Part shown: positions 33,361-45,675 of the stretch, in pieces
How positions within the stretch are numbered: the stretch's first letter is position 1
Layout of the letters: each line of letters starts with the position of its first letter
Source of the DNA: Enterobacter sp. 10-1
GTDB lineage: Bacteria; Pseudomonadota; Gammaproteobacteria; Enterobacterales; Enterobacteriaceae
Assembly (NCBI GenBank): GCA_002270295.1
Contig: NISF01000008.1
Coordinates: 124,001-188,000 of the forward strand
Direction of reading: 5' to 3'
Length of the DNA stretch: 64,000 nucleotides
Position numbers and translations under genes: made by a program
The notes under the pieces: generated by a model
What the model saw: only the letters and a program-made list of their open reading frames with translations
Told to the model about the DNA's origin: nothing
The model's database searches: none

Positions 33361-36300
33361 CTAAAACTCAAACTGATAGAGCAAATCGAGAGCCTGGTCT
33401 ACGCCAGACACCGCTTCCATATATAGCTTAGGCATCAGGCGATAGCGTAATGTCAGCGTCGCCAGGGAGTCGAAGATACCGACCCCGTATTTTACCTGCA
33501 GACCCGGCAGCACATAGCCGCTGACTACCACCTGGGAAGAGTCGCCTACCCCCTCGGTATCCAGCGCCAGATTGCTTACGCCAAACGTCTCGCCGATTTT
33601 ACCCACAACCTGACCACTTTGTGCAACCCCCAGGCCAATAAGCATTGACGTCATTGCGGCACTATCGCTCTGCCCGCTGCTCAATCCCTGGCCGCGCAGC
33701 AGATAAGAAAGCGCTTCCTGCTGCGACATTACCGGGTCGGAGAAGATCTCCGCCTTCGGCTGGTCGGCGGAGCCGGTGACGCGAACGCCGGCAATCACGT
33801 CGTCTTCTGTGGCATCCGGGTTGCGAATGGCTTCGATATTCAGTGAAGGCTGATCCGGCGGACCGGAGAACAGCAGCTCGCCTTTACGTACGATCAGATC
33901 CTGGCCGTAGGCGTGGAAGCGCCCTTCCGGAATATTGATCTGCCCGTTCAGGCCCAGACCTTGTCTATCCTGAGCAACTTTTAAATCGCCGGTCAGGCGC
34001 GCCTTCAGACCAAACGCGCTGAGGCGAACGTTATTACCGACATGGATCGTCAGGTTACTGTTGATCGGGATACCGGCGCTCTGCGGCTTAATCGGCTGCA
34101 GGGAGTCGTTCAGCATGACCTCATCGGAAGAGACGCCGACCGCGCTCTCCGGCACGTCGTTAACCACAATACGCGCCCACGGAACATCGACGCTACCGTC
34201 AAGATTAAACAAGCTCGGCGTCGCGGTAAAGACCACATCCGGCGAAACGTCCAGGCGCACCATCGGCGGCACCGTAATACGCACCCGGCTGCCCTTCGCC
34301 GCGATCTGCGCGCGCCAGTTGTCTATCTGGGTCCAGTCGGCGTTGCCGTTAAGGCTAATCTGGCCCTGGCTCGTATTCACCGTACCCTGCAGCGTCGAGC
34401 GGGTGCCGTTGAAGTTCATCGCCAGCTGGCTGGGCTGCATATCGAACGGCATAAAGTTACCGTCAATGTCCACGCCGTTCAGCTGCATCTGACCAAACAG
34501 CTGCGGATTTTGCACATCGCCGCCGAGGCGCAGGTTGGCGTTCAGCCGGCCCTCCGCCTTTTCCCCTCGGGAGAAGATCGGATTAATCATCGCCAGCGAG
34601 AAGTTATTGATGTTGATATTACCGCCGAGATTGCGTCGGCCCTGCGGGTCGGTGACCTGAACCTGTCCGTCAAGCTGACCGTTATTGGTCAGGCGGATCA
34701 GCCAGCCGAGCTGCGCGCGGTTGTTGTGCAGATCGGCGGTGAGGTTCAGGGTATCGAAAGCCACCGGCAGCGGCGCATCGTTGACCGTCTGCGTTACCTT
34801 CACGTTACGTCCGTTCAGCGTCACCTTGCCCTGCGGCAACCCCTCTTTGGTGGTGTCCCAGCTCACGTCGGCGTTGCCGCTAAAGACGCCGCTGGCCTGG
34901 GTGGCCTCCGGCATAAACGGCTTCAGCATCGCCAGATCGAAACGGTTGAGGTTAACGACCGCCCGGCCGCTCGCGCCCGCATCGATCGCTTGCGGCACGC
35001 AGAGCTCGGCGTTCGGGTTGGTCCAGCAGTGCGGCCCGATGCTGATTTTCTGCTCGCGGTTACGGTAGTCCAGCGCGATATTGCGCGTCAGCGAAACCGG
35101 GCCCACCGGCGTCTGGAAGCGGGTATTGCTCATCGTTCCCCTCCAGCGCTCCTCTTTACGGTCAAAACTCCCCGCCAGAGACAGCTGGCCGGAGACCGGC
35201 TCCCCCTGCACTTTAAGCTGCAGGTCATGCTGCTTCTCATTACCTTTCGCATTGAGCTGCACCAGGCTGATATTGACGCCCGGCTGGCTGATACGGTCGA
35301 TACGCACATCGAGATTGCCGGCAATCTGATCGCTGGATTTAACGTCGCCTTTGACGTTAACCTGGGCAATCGATAGCTCCTGCCAGCGCAGGGCGCGGGC
35401 GGTGATATCCGCCAGCAGCTGCGGCGCCTCCACGGTGCCGCGCACTTTCACCAGCCCTTTCGCCGTCCCGCCAAGGCCCGGCAGCGCGTTATCGAGATGC
35501 GGCGCATCAATGGTGGCGTCGAGATCCAGATCTTTAACCCCCAGCTCGCCTTTCACGTCGGCGCTGTTGGGGCCTAACGCCAGATGCAGGCCGGGGATTT
35601 TCCACTGCATATAGCTATTGCCCTGCAGGGAACCGCTGACATCAACCTTATTCTGCTTCACGTTACCGGTGATTTTCAGCTCCGGGACCGACATCTGCCA
35701 GCTGCCGCCGTACAGGCTGCCCTGGGTTTTGATCAGGCCGTTCAGCTTCGAAGGCCAGTCCGGGACCTCTTTGGCCGTATTAATGCCGTCAAGGGTCAGC
35801 TCGCCGCGCCAGCTAATCGCCTGCTGCCAGTCGAGCAGCGCCTTCAGCTCGGTTTTCCCTTCCAGCGCGGCGACGGTCAGTTTATCAATATTCACCTGCT
35901 GCTCGTTGCCCTTAGCATTGAGGCTGATTTTCGCCGGCGGCAGAGATTGCCCCTTCACCGCGGTGCTCAGCGCCAGGGCGTAGTCGGTCATTTTGCCGCT
36001 GAATTTCAGCTGCAAATCGTCGGCCTGGAACTGCTTTTCGCCGCTAAACGGCCAGTACAGCTGCTTGCTTTTCAGCTCCATATTGAGCGGCAGCCCAGCT
36101 TCAGCCAGCTGCGCATCGGCGCGTAGCGTCATTGCCACCGGGCCGGCTAAATCAACGCCAACCGTCAGCTTTTTGCGCATCTCGCCGCCGACTTTCAGCT
36201 GCACCTTCTCGCCCTTGAGCGGGTCAATATTCAGCGTACCGTCGAGGGTAATATCCACCGGCCAGCTATCCTGCAGCTGCGCGCTGCCCGCGGCGGTGAC

Positions 36301-37137
36301 CTTGCCCTGATCGGAATCGATATCCAGCGCATCGAGCTTCATCTGCCCGTCAATGCTGCTGACCTTCAGCAGCAGGCTGTAGATGGTCATATCGGTATCG
36401 CCGGTAACCCGCAGCTGCTCGCCGCGGAACTCCTCAATATTGAGGTTGAGCGGCAGATGGACGTCGGCCATTTCCGGGAGCACCGGCTGCGCAAACAGCG
36501 CCTTCATCGTCTCGCCGAGCGGTTTTTCCTCCGGCTGAGGATTCTCTATCTTCGGCTCAACGACCTGCTCCTGCGCCACCTTAGCGACTTTCGGCAGTGC
36601 GATAAGCAGCCCCTGCAGCGACGTTGGCGTCAGGGTCAGGTTTTTCTCCTGCCAGCGCAGGCCGGTGGAGAAATCCCGCACCGACACGGCGGTATCATCA
36701 ATTTTGACGTTAACGTTTTGCAGCGCGACGCGGCTCAGGGTGATGGGATATGGGGTTGAGAGATTCAGCGGCCCTGAATCCTCCTCTTCTGGCGGCGCGG
36801 AAGGCGGCATTTTTGAGGTATCGATCGCGACGTAGATATCGCGTAGCGAAATGTCGTTGACGCACAGGCTGCTGTCCCACAGGCAGCGTAGCTTCACCGC
36901 AAGGTGGAACTGACCGGCGGTAACCGCCACGCCCGGTTGGGCGAACCGCACGTTCTCCAGCGTCAGGTCACGCCAGCCGCCGGAGACCTTGCCGATCTCC
37001 AGGCCAGGCACCCAGCGGTCTGCCGCTTTCAGCACCAGATGCAGGCCGCTGGTGGTGCCGACCAGGAAGCCAACCGTGCCCAGCAGCAGGACCAGAAAGA
37101 GCACGACCCCGAGGCTTATCTTCTTCCATAAACTCAT
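33361..37137 (-). CDS. tamB: Translocation and assembly module subunit TamB
   Basis: A 1258-residue inner-membrane-anchored, periplasm-spanning AsmA-like protein. One N-terminal transmembrane helix (about 5-27) is followed by a very long beta-taco region and the conserved C-terminal DUF490 domain, ending DLLYQFEF. It forms the TAM complex with TamA and takes part in outer-membrane protein assembly and phospholipid transport. The start overlaps the tamA stop by four bases. Length agrees with E. coli TamB (1259). Confidence 0.96.
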   Translation of the reverse strand: MSLWKKISLGVVLFLVLLLGTVGFLVGTTSGLHLVLKAADRWVPGLEIGKVSGGWRDLTLENVRFAQPGVAVTAGQFHLAVKLRCLWDSSLCVNDISLRDIYVAIDTSKMPPSAPPEEEDSGPLNLSTPYPITLSRVALQNVNVKIDDTAVSVRDFSTGLRWQEKNLTLTPTSLQGLLIALPKVAKVAQEQVVEPKIENPQPEEKPLGETMKALFAQPVLPEMADVHLPLNLNIEEFRGEQLRVTGDTDMTIYSLLLKVSSIDGQMKLDALDIDSDQGKVTAAGSAQLQDSWPVDITLDGTLNIDPLKGEKVQLKVGGEMRKKLTVGVDLAGPVAMTLRADAQLAEAGLPLNMELKSKQLYWPFSGEKQFQADDLQLKFSGKMTDYALALSTAVKGQSLPPAKISLNAKGNEQQVNIDKLTVAALEGKTELKALLDWQQAISWRGELTLDGINTAKEVPDWPSKLNGLIKTQGSLYGGSWQMSVPELKITGNVKQNKVDVSGSLQGNSYMQWKIPGLHLALGPNSADVKGELGVKDLDLDATIDAPHLDNALPGLGGTAKGLVKVRGTVEAPQLLADITARALRWQELSIAQVNVKGDVKSSDQIAGNLDVRIDRISQPGVNISLVQLNAKGNEKQHDLQLKVQGEPVSGQLSLAGSFDRKEERWRGTMSNTRFQTPVGPVSLTRNIALDYRNREQKISIGPHCWTNPNAELCVPQAIDAGASGRAVVNLNRFDLAMLKPFMPEATQASGVFSGNADVSWDTTKEGLPQGKVTLNGRNVKVTQTVNDAPLPVAFDTLNLTADLHNNRAQLGWLIRLTNNGQLDGQVQVTDPQGRRNLGGNININNFSLAMINPIFSRGEKAEGRLNANLRLGGDVQNPQLFGQMQLNGVDIDGNFMPFDMQPSQLAMNFNGTRSTLQGTVNTSQGQISLNGNADWTQIDNWRAQIAAKGSRVRITVPPMVRLDVSPDVVFTATPSLFNLDGSVDVPWARIVVNDVPESAVGVSSDEVMLNDSLQPIKPQSAGIPINSNLTIHVGNNVRLSAFGLKARLTGDLKVAQDRQGLGLNGQINIPEGRFHAYGQDLIVRKGELLFSGPPDQPSLNIEAIRNPDATEDDVIAGVRVTGSADQPKAEIFSDPVMSQQEALSYLLRGQGLSSGQSDSAAMTSMLIGLGVAQSGQVVGKIGETFGVSNLALDTEGVGDSSQVVVSGYVLPGLQVKYGVGIFDSLATLTLRYRLMPKLYMEAVSGVDQALDLLYQFEF

Positions 37138-38867
37138 AATTCAGGCCCCAGACCGATGTAAAACTGTAAACCGTGTTCGTCTTTGTCGCCGACCGGCGCG
37201 GCGATATCCAGCTTGATAGGACCGACCGGCGACTGCCAGCGAACGCCAACGCCGGCGCCGGTTTTGAAGTCGCTTTTGCGGATATCGCTTACTGCCTCAC
37301 CGCCGTCGATAAACATCGCCCCCCACCACTTTCCGCTGACGTTGTACTGGTACTCCAGCGAGCCGGTGGCCAGCTTCGATGCACCGATCAGCTTGCCATC
37401 GTCGTCTTTTGGCGAGATAGATTTGTATTTGTAGCCGCGAATGCTGCGGTCGCCCCCGGCGAAGAAACGCAGATCCGGCGGGACCTTGTCAAAATTGTCG
37501 GCCTCAATCCAGCCGAGGTTACCGCGCACCACAAAACGGTGGCGATCGTAGAGCGTGCGGATCCACACGTCCTGCGCCTGGGCGACGACGAAGTTAATAT
37601 CCGAGCCCCACATGGTGTTGGAGTAATCCACCGAATAGCGCTGGGAATCGCCCCAGGTCGGCATCAGGCCGCCCCGCGAGCGGGTGCGGTTAACCGATAC
37701 CCCGGGATAAATCAGCATGGTGGTATTGGTGACGTTAGCCTGGGTAAAGTGATCGAGGCTCCAGCGCAGGTTGATAGCGCGCTGCCAGCCGCTCGACATC
37801 TCCCAGTAACGCGATGCCGCGAGGGTGGTGGAGTCGGCTTTGGTATCGTTGAGATCCGTGCGCTTAAAGCCGCCCTGCATCAGGTAATACTGTTCCAGCG
37901 GGCTCTTCAGCAGCGGGACCTTATAGCTGAAATCAAGCTGCTGCTCCGGTGCGGAGAGGCTGACGCTGGAGGTCAGGCTGTGGCCATAGGAGTTCATCCA
38001 CGGCTTTTTCCAGGTCGCCTTTACCCGCGGCCCGACGTCGGTCGAATAGCCGATACCGGTTTCGACGGTATTCTCTTTGCGCGGCGCGACCACGCCCTTC
38101 AGAGGCAGCACTTTCGTTTTTCTGGACTTCTCAAACTCCGGCGCGACCACCACCGAGCTGAACCAGCCGGTGGCCGCCAGGCGGCGGTTTAGCTCCGCCA
38201 GATCCTCGGAGGTATACTCATCCCCCTGCTTAAACGGCACCAGATTTTGCAGGTACTCGTCGCGGATCTGCGACCCGCTGAAGGTCACGGCGCCGAAGCG
38301 ATAGCGCTCGCCGCTGTTGTAATCGATATCCCAAAAGGCCTGATGACGATCGAGAGAGACCCCGAGCTGGCTTTTATTGAATTCACTATCAAAGTAGCCT
38401 TTGCGCAGCGCTACGCGGGTCAAGGAGCTTTTAAAACCGTCGTAATCGCCGTGATTCAGCACGGTGCCGATTGCCGGACGCGTTTTTAACAAATCCAGAT
38501 AGTCACGGTCGGTTCGCGCTCCGCCGCGCAGAATGACGTCGGTACCGCCAATACGCACCGGTTCGCCGGGCGTCACTTTGGCAATCAGCACCTGCCGCCC
38601 TTTTGCCGGCGGCGGACGTAAATCAAAATCGATCGTCGGTTCGTAGTAACCTAGCGCTTTCAGGCCTTCACGGATGGCATCATCAACGCGCGCGCGAAAG
38701 CGTCGATCCGGCGTGACTTCATCACTTTGGATCGTCGATAGCTGGGCACGGACATTTTTTTGCAGTTCCCCGGATAGCCCCTCAACCTGCAAACGCACGC
38801 TCGCGGCGCTAGCGACCCCGCTGACCAGCAAAAGGCTGGTGACACATAACTGGCGGATTTGTAGCAC
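37134..38867 (-). CDS. tamA: Translocation and assembly module subunit TamA
   Basis: A 577-residue Omp85-family outer-membrane protein. A signal peptide of 21 residues (ending VASA) precedes three POTRA domains (about 22-265) and a 16-strand barrel. The conserved [10 protein letters not shown] loop (Omp85 RGY motif) is visible and the protein ends FYIGLGPEL. It pairs with TamB, whose gene it overlaps. It is divergent from msrA, as in E. coli. Confidence 0.96.
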   Translation of the reverse strand: MLQIRQLCVTSLLLVSGVASAASVRLQVEGLSGELQKNVRAQLSTIQSDEVTPDRRFRARVDDAIREGLKALGYYEPTIDFDLRPPPAKGRQVLIAKVTPGEPVRIGGTDVILRGGARTDRDYLDLLKTRPAIGTVLNHGDYDGFKSSLTRVALRKGYFDSEFNKSQLGVSLDRHQAFWDIDYNSGERYRFGAVTFSGSQIRDEYLQNLVPFKQGDEYTSEDLAELNRRLAATGWFSSVVVAPEFEKSRKTKVLPLKGVVAPRKENTVETGIGYSTDVGPRVKATWKKPWMNSYGHSLTSSVSLSAPEQQLDFSYKVPLLKSPLEQYYLMQGGFKRTDLNDTKADSTTLAASRYWEMSSGWQRAINLRWSLDHFTQANVTNTTMLIYPGVSVNRTRSRGGLMPTWGDSQRYSVDYSNTMWGSDINFVVAQAQDVWIRTLYDRHRFVVRGNLGWIEADNFDKVPPDLRFFAGGDRSIRGYKYKSISPKDDDGKLIGASKLATGSLEYQYNVSGKWWGAMFIDGGEAVSDIRKSDFKTGAGVGVRWQSPVGPIKLDIAAPVGDKDEHGLQFYIGLGPEL

Positions 38868-39077
38868 GTTTTCTCCTGAATATCCTTGTTTCCCCCCGAA
38901 GGAAACGAAAGCGCCGATCCCCGGCTTAACAAAACCCTAACAGCTAAGGGTTGAAAAAATGACGATAACCCAAATAATTCTTATGTTTAACTCTAGACGT
39001 ACCGATCGTGTTTATTGTGTAAAAAGACACGCATCGTTACAACCTTAACTACGACTTATGTTTTAGAGAGGCCAACC

Positions 39078-39716
39078 GTGAGTCTATTTGATAAAACGCA
39101 TCTTGTCGCCCAGGCGGATGCGCTACCCGGACGCAACACCCCTATGCCGGTGGCAACGCTCCACGCCGTCAATGGCCACTCCATGACTAACGTTCCTGCG
39201 GGAATGGAAGTTGCGCTGCTGGCGATGGGCTGCTTTTGGGGAGTTGAGCGCCTGTTCTGGCAGCTGCCCGGCGTTTACAGCACCGCCGCAGGCTATACCG
39301 GCGGCTACACCCCTAACCCAACCTACCGCGAAGTGTGTTCCGGTGATACCGGCCACGCCGAGGCCGTACGCATCGTGTACGACCCGCAGGTCATCAGCTA
39401 TGAGCAGCTGCTGCAGGTATTCTGGGAAAACCATGACCCGGCTCAGGGAATGCAGCAGGGCAATGACCACGGCACCCAGTATCGTTCGGCTATCTATCCG
39501 CTGACGCCGGAGCAGGATGCGGCCGCTAAAGCCAGCCTGGCACGTTTTCAGGCGGCGATGCGCGACGCCAACGACTCGCGCCAAATCACTACTGAGATAG
39601 CAACGGCGAAGCCGTTCTACTATGCTGAAGACGACCACCAGCAGTATCTGCATAAAAATCCGTACGGATACTGCGGGATCGGCGGGATCGGCGTATGCCT
39701 GCCGCCGCAGGCGTAG
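39078..39716 (+). CDS. msrA: Peptide methionine (S)-S-oxide reductase
   Basis: A 212-residue methionine-sulfoxide reductase repairing S-sulfoxides. The catalytic Cys52 is in GCFWGVE, with resolving Cys199 and Cys207 in the C-terminal [14 protein letters not shown] and a further Cys87. The GTG start at 39078, with AGAGAGG upstream, gives the E. coli N-terminus. An ATG 21 codons earlier has no match. It is divergent from tamA. Confidence 0.96.
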   Translation: MSLFDKTHLVAQADALPGRNTPMPVATLHAVNGHSMTNVPAGMEVALLAMGCFWGVERLFWQLPGVYSTAAGYTGGYTPNPTYREVCSGDTGHAEAVRIVYDPQVISYEQLLQVFWENHDPAQGMQQGNDHGTQYRSAIYPLTPEQDAAAKASLARFQAAMRDANDSRQITTEIATAKPFYYAEDDHQQYLHKNPYGYCGIGGIGVCLPPQA

Positions 39717-39794
39717 TAGTGAATATTTCCGGGGCGCACAATTAACGCTCTGGCGGCTTTACAGTACCTTACGCTATACTAGGCTGTGTTGTAG

Positions 39795-39823
39795 CCGGTC
39801 CAGTGCCTTCGGACCGGTTTTTT
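39795..39823 (+). terminator. Terminator after msrA
   Basis: CCGGTCC pairs with GGACCGG around a nine-base loop, followed by TTTTTT. It stands 65 bases before the next gene, ytfL. Confidence 0.8.
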
Positions 39824-39888
39824 ATGTATTCCACATTAGAGTTATCAACTTCCCTTCCGAGGATCTGGCCTCAATGGCTAGATAAACT

Positions 39889-41232
39889 ATGTTAAACAGT
39901 ATTTTAGTAATACTTTGTCTGATTGCCGTCAGCGCATTTTTTTCGATATCAGAAATCTCGCTGGCCGCCTCACGTAAAATCAAACTCAAACTGCTGGCCG
40001 ATGATGGTCACGTGAACGCTCAGCGCGTTCTCAAAATGCAGGAAAACCCTGGGATGTTCTTCACCGTCGTGCAAATCGGCCTCAACGCGGTGGCGATCCT
40101 CGGCGGTATCGTCGGCGATGCCGCATTTTCACCGGCTTTCAACAGCCTGCTAAGCGGCTATATGTCGCCGGAACTCTCCGAGCAGCTCAGCTTTATTATC
40201 TCTTTTACTCTGGTCACCAGCCTGTTCATCCTGTTTGCTGACCTGACCCCGAAACGCATCGGTATGATTGCGCCAGAAGCAGTAGCTTTGCGTATCATCA
40301 ACCCGATGCGCTTCTGCCTGACGGTGTTCCGCCCGCTGGTGTGGCTGTTCAACGGCATGGCCAACAATATTTTCCGGCTGTTCAAATTACCGATGGTGCG
40401 TAAAGACGACATCACCTCCGATGATATTTACGCGGTCGTCGAGGCCGGCGCGCTGGCCGGCGTGCTGCGTAAGCAGGAGCATGAGCTGATTGAGAACGTG
40501 TTCGAGCTGGAATCACGTACCGTTCCGTCGTCGATGACCTCGCGTGAAAATGTTATCTGGTTCGATCTCCACGAAGATGAGCAGAGCCTGAAGAACAAGG
40601 TTGCGGAGCATCCGCACTCCAAATTCCTGGTCTGTAATGAGGATATCGACCATATCATCGGCTACGTGGACTCCAAGGATCTGCTGAACCGCGTGCTGGC
40701 GAATCAAAGCCTGGTGCTGACCGGCGGCGTGCAGATCCGCAATACGCTGATTGTCCCTGATACCCTGACGCTGTCAGAAGCGCTGGAGAGCTTTAAAACC
40801 GCCGGCGAAGACTTTGCGGTCATCATGAACGAATATGCGCTGGTGGTCGGGATTATTACCCTGAACGACGTAATGACCACCCTGATGGGCGATCTGGTCG
40901 GCCAGGGGCTGGAGGAGCAGATCGTCGCCCGCGACGAGAACTCATGGCTGATTGACGGCGGTACGCCGATTGATGACGTGATGCGCGTGCTCGATATTGA
41001 CGATTTCCCGCAGTCCGGCAACTATGAAACCATCGGCGGCTTCATGATGTTTATGCTGCGCAAGATCCCGAAGCGCACCGACGCGGTGAAATTCTCAGGC
41101 TACAAGTTTGAGGTGGTGGACATCGATAACTACCGCATCGATCAGCTGCTGGTCACCCGCATCGACAATAAACCGACGGTGATGGTACCGAAGCAGTCGG
41201 AAACGGTGGTAAGCGAAAAAGAGTCGGCATAA
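39889..41232 (+). CDS. paeA: Polyamine exporter PaeA (YtfL), CNNM/CorC family
   Basis: A 447-residue inner-membrane protein: a DUF21/CNNM membrane domain (about 1-195) with the LTPKRIGM motif, two CBS domains (about 210-330) and a C-terminal CorC/HlyC-type domain. It matches E. coli YtfL, described as PaeA, needed to tolerate cadaverine and putrescine. Exact transport chemistry is from that literature, not visible here. It is followed by a strong terminator. Confidence 0.92.
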   Translation: MLNSILVILCLIAVSAFFSISEISLAASRKIKLKLLADDGHVNAQRVLKMQENPGMFFTVVQIGLNAVAILGGIVGDAAFSPAFNSLLSGYMSPELSEQLSFIISFTLVTSLFILFADLTPKRIGMIAPEAVALRIINPMRFCLTVFRPLVWLFNGMANNIFRLFKLPMVRKDDITSDDIYAVVEAGALAGVLRKQEHELIENVFELESRTVPSSMTSRENVIWFDLHEDEQSLKNKVAEHPHSKFLVCNEDIDHIIGYVDSKDLLNRVLANQSLVLTGGVQIRNTLIVPDTLTLSEALESFKTAGEDFAVIMNEYALVVGIITLNDVMTTLMGDLVGQGLEEQIVARDENSWLIDGGTPIDDVMRVLDIDDFPQSGNYETIGGFMMFMLRKIPKRTDAVKFSGYKFEVVDIDNYRIDQLLVTRIDNKPTVMVPKQSETVVSEKESA

Positions 41233-41252
41233 TCGCCGCCTTCAGAAACACT

Positions 41253-41282
41253 AACGGCTCCTATCAGGAGCCGTTTTTTTTA
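41253..41282. terminator. Terminator between paeA and ytfK
   Basis: AACGGCTCCT pairs with AGGAGCCGTT around ATC, followed by a run of seven or more T. It lies between convergent genes. Confidence 0.88.
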
Positions 41283-41307
41283 CCGTACAGCTATACCACT
41301 TTTCAGA

Positions 41308-41514
41308 TTAAGCCATCTCTGTTTGCAGACGCAGAACCTGACGATTGACCTCAGACATCACAGAAAAATGCTGCTTGTCTTTTACCTTCGGGATAAGGAT
41401 TTTGCCCTTATCAAACTCAAAAGCGCCAACATCCTTGATGTATAACCGTCCACGGAACAGGATCTTCACGTACTTCGCCACTTGCAGCGGATTGTAGCGT
41501 TGGAAAATTTTCAT
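41308..41514 (-). CDS. ytfK: SpoT-activating protein YtfK
   Basis: A 68-residue protein almost identical to E. coli YtfK, which raises (p)ppGpp by binding SpoT during phosphate and fatty-acid starvation. It is basic and soluble, with the sequence [17 protein letters not shown]. It is divergent from ytfJ across 318 bases. A TATAGT hexamer upstream with a poor -35 fits activator-dependent expression, but I did not find a convincing PhoB box. Confidence 0.93.
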   Translation of the reverse strand: MKIFQRYNPLQVAKYVKILFRGRLYIKDVGAFEFDKGKILIPKVKDKQHFSVMSEVNRQVLRLQTEMA

Positions 41515-41730
41515 TGTTGTCTCCTGCCAGGGTTACGCTCCTGTGGTGCCACACTTAGCCCACGAATCCAGAGCGCAAATTTTAATGCCCTGAAACTATA
41601 GTCCAGAACTTCTGTAATACCCAGCATGCATAAGTTTATTTACCTTTTGATGACACTAATTAAGAATTTTCTTTTCAAACATACGTAGAAGTGAGTATAA
41701 GTCACCGATTTTATTCGAATATGTGCGTTA

Positions 41731-41781
41731 ACACGCAATCTGGCACTCTGATTGCGTGTCATGCCGATAAATCGCATTTAT
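41731..41781. promoter_or_regulatory. Two inverted repeats in the ytfJ upstream region
   Basis: ACACGCAATC/GATTGCGTGT (41731-41759) are perfect 10-base arms around nine bases. ATAAAT-CGC-ATTTAT (41767-41781) follows directly. Both lie 50-100 bases before the ytfJ start. They may be operators or leader-RNA hairpins. The rest of 41515-41832 shows no gene. Confidence 0.45.
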
Positions 41782-41832
41782 GCTTAAGCCAGACCAAGTG
41801 GTCGGATCACCTGCACATAATAAGGAAACATC

Positions 41833-42390
41833 ATGACCCTACGTAAAATTCTGGCGGCTTCACTCCTTCTGCTACCGCTGATCGCCTCAGCGCATAATTT
41901 TGTCGATGGTCAGCGCGTCGCGCCGGTTGGCATCGCCGACCGGGGAGAATTAATTCTGGATAATGATAAGTTTAGCTATAAAAACTGGAATAGCTCGCAG
42001 CTGGCGGGAAAAGTTCGCGTGGTGCAGCACATCGCCGGACGCACGGCGGCAAAAGAGAAAAACGCCACGCTGATAGAAGCTATCAAGGCCGCGAAGCTGC
42101 CGCACGATCGCTATCAGACCACCACTATCGTCAATACCGATGACGCGATCCCGGGCTCAGGGATGTTCGTACGCAGCAGCATTGAGAGCAACAAGCAGCT
42201 CTATCCGTGGTCGCAGTTTATTGTCGACAGTAACGGTCTGGCACGTAAGGCGTGGCAGCTGCAGGAGGAGAGCTCAGCCATCGTGGTGCTGGATAAAGAC
42301 GGCCGGGTTCAGTGGGCCAAAGACGGCGCGCTGACCCAGGATGAAGTGCAGCAGGTTGTCGCCCTGCTGCACAAGCTGCTCAGTAAATAG
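41833..42390 (+). CDS. ytfJ: YtfJ-family periplasmic protein
   Basis: A 185-residue secreted protein with a clear signal peptide (core [13 protein letters not shown], ending SAH). It has the thioredoxin-like YtfJ domain but no C-x-x-C pair, as in the E. coli protein. Function is unknown. The 3' end overlaps the convergent cysQ gene by 11 bases. AAGGAAACATC precedes the ATG. Confidence 0.93.
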   Translation: MTLRKILAASLLLLPLIASAHNFVDGQRVAPVGIADRGELILDNDKFSYKNWNSSQLAGKVRVVQHIAGRTAAKEKNATLIEAIKAAKLPHDRYQTTTIVNTDDAIPGSGMFVRSSIESNKQLYPWSQFIVDSNGLARKAWQLQEESSAIVVLDKDGRVQWAKDGALTQDEVQQVVALLHKLLSK

Positions 42391-43123
42391 AAACCCGGAA
42401 GCCGGGGTTGAGGAAGGATTCACGCGGCGTGTAGTCGAGGGTTCTCCCCTGCCAGTCGTGAACGTGCGCCCCGGCGGCAACCGCGACCGCATGGCCGGCA
42501 GCGGTGTCCCAGCTGTTGGTCGGCCCGAAGCGCGGATAGAGCTGGGCCTGCCCCTCCGCCACCAGGCAGAACTTCAGCGATGAGCCGATCGAGGTGGTTT
42601 GGTGTTCACCAATCTGCTCGAGGTACTCCTCCAGCTCCGGATCGTTGCCGTGGGAGCGGCTGATGACCACCAGCGGAGGTCGGGCGTCGCGGACCTGAAT
42701 TTGCTTACGCCTGCCGCACTCCTCTTTCCAGGCCTTGCCGTTTTCCGCGCAGTACAGCACCTTCATCACCGGCGCATAGACCACGCCAAGCACCGGTTTG
42801 CCTTTCTCAATCAAGGCGATATTGACCGTGAACTCACCGTTGCGCTTGATAAACTCTTTGGTGCCGTCCAGCGGGTCCACCAGCCAGTAGCGCTGCCAGT
42901 GCTGGCGCACCTGCCACTCCTGAGGGTCTTCTTCAGACAGGATCGGGATATCGGGCGTCAGCGCCAGCAGGCCGCTCATAATGACTTTGTGCGCAGCAAT
43001 ATCCGCCGCGGTGACCGGAGAATCGTCCTTCTTGCTGGCAACGTCCATCGGCTGATTTCCATCATAGACTTCCATAATGGCATCGCCCGCGATCCGTGCA
43101 AGCTGACATACTTGTTCTAACAT
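42380..43123 (-). CDS. cysQ: 3'(2'),5'-bisphosphate nucleotidase
   Basis: A 247-residue member of the inositol-monophosphatase superfamily. It hydrolyses PAP to AMP and so supports sulfate assimilation. Metal motifs EEDP and [10 protein letters not shown] and the second signature WDTAAGHAV are visible. The ATG at 43123, with GGTGGA upstream, gives the E. coli N-terminus. An ATG four codons earlier is rejected. It is divergent from cpdB, as in E. coli. Confidence 0.96.
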   Translation of the reverse strand: MLEQVCQLARIAGDAIMEVYDGNQPMDVASKKDDSPVTAADIAAHKVIMSGLLALTPDIPILSEEDPQEWQVRQHWQRYWLVDPLDGTKEFIKRNGEFTVNIALIEKGKPVLGVVYAPVMKVLYCAENGKAWKEECGRRKQIQVRDARPPLVVISRSHGNDPELEEYLEQIGEHQTTSIGSSLKFCLVAEGQAQLYPRFGPTNSWDTAAGHAVAVAAGAHVHDWQGRTLDYTPRESFLNPGFRVSIY

Positions 43124-43314
43124 TCTCCACCTCATCTGGTTGCAGTGGCGTTAACTCGTTGTTTTATTTATATCGCATCGCTGCGAGTTCCGCTATCTGT
43201 GATAGCGATGGCGGTTTCAATTATCGTTTTTCTGGCATGATTCACAATTCTGTAAGCAACAAAATGTAAATACATTTTCTTCTGTGCCATTGCTCATAAA
43301 AAAGGACGCCTCTG

Positions 43315-45258
43315 ATGATTAAGTTTAGCGCAACGCTCCTGGCCACGCTGGTCGCTGCCAGCGTAAACGCGGCGACGGTCGATTTGCGGATTATGGAAAC
43401 CACCGATCTGCACAGTAATATGATGGATTTTGATTATTACAAAGACGCCGCTACGGAAAAATTTGGCCTCGTGCGTACCGCCACGCTGATTGAAAAAGCC
43501 CGCCAGGAAGTGAAAAACAGCGTGCTGGTCGATAACGGCGACGTTATTCAGGGTAGTCCACTGGGCGACTATATGGCGGCGAAAGGTCTCAAAAGCGGCG
43601 ATATTCACCCGGTTTATAAGGCCATGAACACGCTGGATTATGTCGTGGGCAATCTCGGCAACCACGAGTTCAACTACGGCCTCGATTTCCTGCACAAAGC
43701 CCTCTCCGGAGCGAAATTCCCCTACGTCAACGCCAACATTATCGACGTAAAAACCGGCCAGCCGATGTTTACCCCGTACCTGATTCAGGATACCAGGGTT
43801 GAGGATAGCGACGGCAAAACGCAGACCCTGCGTATCGGCTATATCGGCTTCGTCCCGCCGCAAATCATGACCTGGGATAAAGCCAATCTCGCCGGCAAAG
43901 TGACCGTTAACGACATAACCGAAACCGCGCGCAAATTTGTTCCGGAAATGCGCGAGAAAGGCGCGGACGTCGTGGTGGTTATCGCGCATTCGGGCCTCTC
44001 CGCCGATCCGTATCAGGCAATGGCGGAAAACTCGGTGTATTACCTCAGCCAGGTTCCCGGCGTTGATGCCATCATGTTCGGCCACGCGCACGCGGTATTC
44101 CCGGGGAAAGATTTCGCCGGCATCAAGGGCGCGGATATCAGTAAGGGCACGCTTAACGGTATTCCGGCCGTGATGCCCGGCATGTGGGGCGATCATCTGG
44201 GCATCGTCGATCTGGCTCTTAGCCACAATGACGGCAGGTGGCAGGTCACCCAGGCTAAAGCCGAAGCCCGCCCAATCTACGATCCGGTCGCCAGGAAGTC
44301 GCTGGCGGCGGAAGATGGCAAAATGGTGGCGGTGCTAAAAGCCGACCACGACGCGACGCGTGAATTTGTCAGCAAGCCGATCGGCCACGCCTCCGACAAT
44401 ATGTACAGCTTCCTTGCGCTGGTGCAGGACGACCCGACCGTGCAGGTGGTCAATATGGCGCAGAAAGCTTACGTCGAGCACTTTATTCAGGGCGATCCGG
44501 ACCTGGCGAAGCTGCCGGTCCTCTCCGCCGCCGCGCCGTTTAAGGTCGGCGGACGCAAGAACGATCCCGCCAGCTTCGTTGAGGTGGAGAAAGGCCAGCT
44601 CACCTTCCGCAACGCCGCCGATCTGTATCTCTATCCGAACACCCTGGTGGTGATGAAGGTGAGCGGCAAGGAGGTCAAAGAGTGGCTGGAGTGCTCTGCC
44701 GGGCAGTTCAATCAGATAGACACGACCAGCAGCAGGCCGCAGTCATTAATCAACTGGGACGGTTTTCGCACCTATAACTTCGACGTGATTGACGGAGTTA
44801 ATTACCAGATTGACGTCAGCCAGCCGGCGCGCTACGACGGCGAGTGCCAGATGATTAACCCGCAGGCGCAGCGCATTAAGGATCTGACCTTTAACGGCAA
44901 GGCCATCGACCCTGCCGCCACCTTCCTGGTCGCGACGAATAACTACCGCGCCTACGGCGGCAAGTTCGCCGGTACCGGCGATAGCCACGTTGCTTTTGCT
45001 TCCCCGGATGAAAATCGCTCGGTGCTGGCGGCGTGGATTAGCGCTGAGTCGAAAAAAGCGGGGGCCATCCACCCGGCGGCGGATAACAACTGGCGCCTGG
45101 CGCCGCTCCACGGCAAGGTGCCGCTGGACATCCGCTTTGAAACCGCGCCAACCGAAAAAGCGGCGGCATTTATCAAAGAGCAGGCGCAGTACCCGATGCG
45201 ACAGGTTGCCACCGACGATATCGGCTTTGCCATCTATCAGCTGGATTTAAGCAAGTAA
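43315..45258 (+). CDS. cpdB: 2',3'-cyclic-nucleotide 2'-phosphodiesterase/3'-nucleotidase
   Basis: A 647-residue periplasmic enzyme. A 19-residue signal peptide (ending VNA) precedes a calcineurin-like metallophosphatase domain ([42 protein letters not shown]) and a C-terminal 5'-nucleotidase domain. It lets cells use extracellular cyclic nucleotides and 3'-AMP. Length agrees with E. coli CpdB. Confidence 0.97.
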   Translation: MIKFSATLLATLVAASVNAATVDLRIMETTDLHSNMMDFDYYKDAATEKFGLVRTATLIEKARQEVKNSVLVDNGDVIQGSPLGDYMAAKGLKSGDIHPVYKAMNTLDYVVGNLGNHEFNYGLDFLHKALSGAKFPYVNANIIDVKTGQPMFTPYLIQDTRVEDSDGKTQTLRIGYIGFVPPQIMTWDKANLAGKVTVNDITETARKFVPEMREKGADVVVVIAHSGLSADPYQAMAENSVYYLSQVPGVDAIMFGHAHAVFPGKDFAGIKGADISKGTLNGIPAVMPGMWGDHLGIVDLALSHNDGRWQVTQAKAEARPIYDPVARKSLAAEDGKMVAVLKADHDATREFVSKPIGHASDNMYSFLALVQDDPTVQVVNMAQKAYVEHFIQGDPDLAKLPVLSAAAPFKVGGRKNDPASFVEVEKGQLTFRNAADLYLYPNTLVVMKVSGKEVKEWLECSAGQFNQIDTTSSRPQSLINWDGFRTYNFDVIDGVNYQIDVSQPARYDGECQMINPQAQRIKDLTFNGKAIDPAATFLVATNNYRAYGGKFAGTGDSHVAFASPDENRSVLAAWISAESKKAGAIHPAADNNWRLAPLHGKVPLDIRFETAPTEKAAAFIKEQAQYPMRQVATDDIGFAIYQLDLSK

Positions 45259-45293
45259 CCCGCCCCGGCTCTGGCAACAGGGCCGGGCAAATT

Positions 45294-45671
45294 TCACGCC
45301 ACCGGCTCGTGGTTCGCCAGCACCGCGGGTAGATTCAGCTCAATCCAGTCGGCCAGCGCCGCCACCTTCTCGCTCACCTGCTCACCCAGCGGAGTCAGAC
45401 TATATTCAACATGCGGCGGGACCACCGGATACGACACCCGGTCGATAAAGCCATCCTGCTCCAGCGCCTGCAGCGACTGGGCCAGCATCTTTTCACTCAC
45501 GCCCCCCATCTTGCGGCGCAGGTCGCTGAAGCGATGGGTTCCCGCGCGCAGCGCCACGAGGATGAGCACGCCCCAGCGGCTGGTGACATGCTTCAACACA
45601 TCGCGCGAAGGGCACTGTTCGGCAAACAGGTTGCCGTCGCGCAGCTGTTCACTTAGCGTCAGATTCGCCAT
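45294..45671 (-). CDS. ytfH: HxlR-family transcriptional regulator
   Basis: A 125-residue winged-helix HxlR-type regulator. The N-terminal EQCPSRDVLKHV holds the single cysteine used for redox or quinone sensing in this family. RFSDLRRKMGGVSEKMLAQS is the recognition helix. It is divergent from the quinone-reductase gene, the arrangement of E. coli ytfH-ytfG, so it probably represses that gene until quinones or electrophiles react with it. Confidence 0.88.
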   Translation of the reverse strand: MANLTLSEQLRDGNLFAEQCPSRDVLKHVTSRWGVLILVALRAGTHRFSDLRRKMGGVSEKMLAQSLQALEQDGFIDRVSYPVVPPHVEYSLTPLGEQVSEKVAALADWIELNLPAVLANHEPVA

Positions 45672-45675
45672 TTTA

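Noticed and set aside
34042-35376. A 444-codon plus-strand frame opposite tamB
   Set aside because: tamB is intact and conserved. The antisense product is His/Arg-rich and shows no domain.
39622-39885. Plus-strand frame spanning the msrA end and the terminator
   Set aside because: It overlaps msrA in another frame and runs through the strong terminator at 39795-39823.
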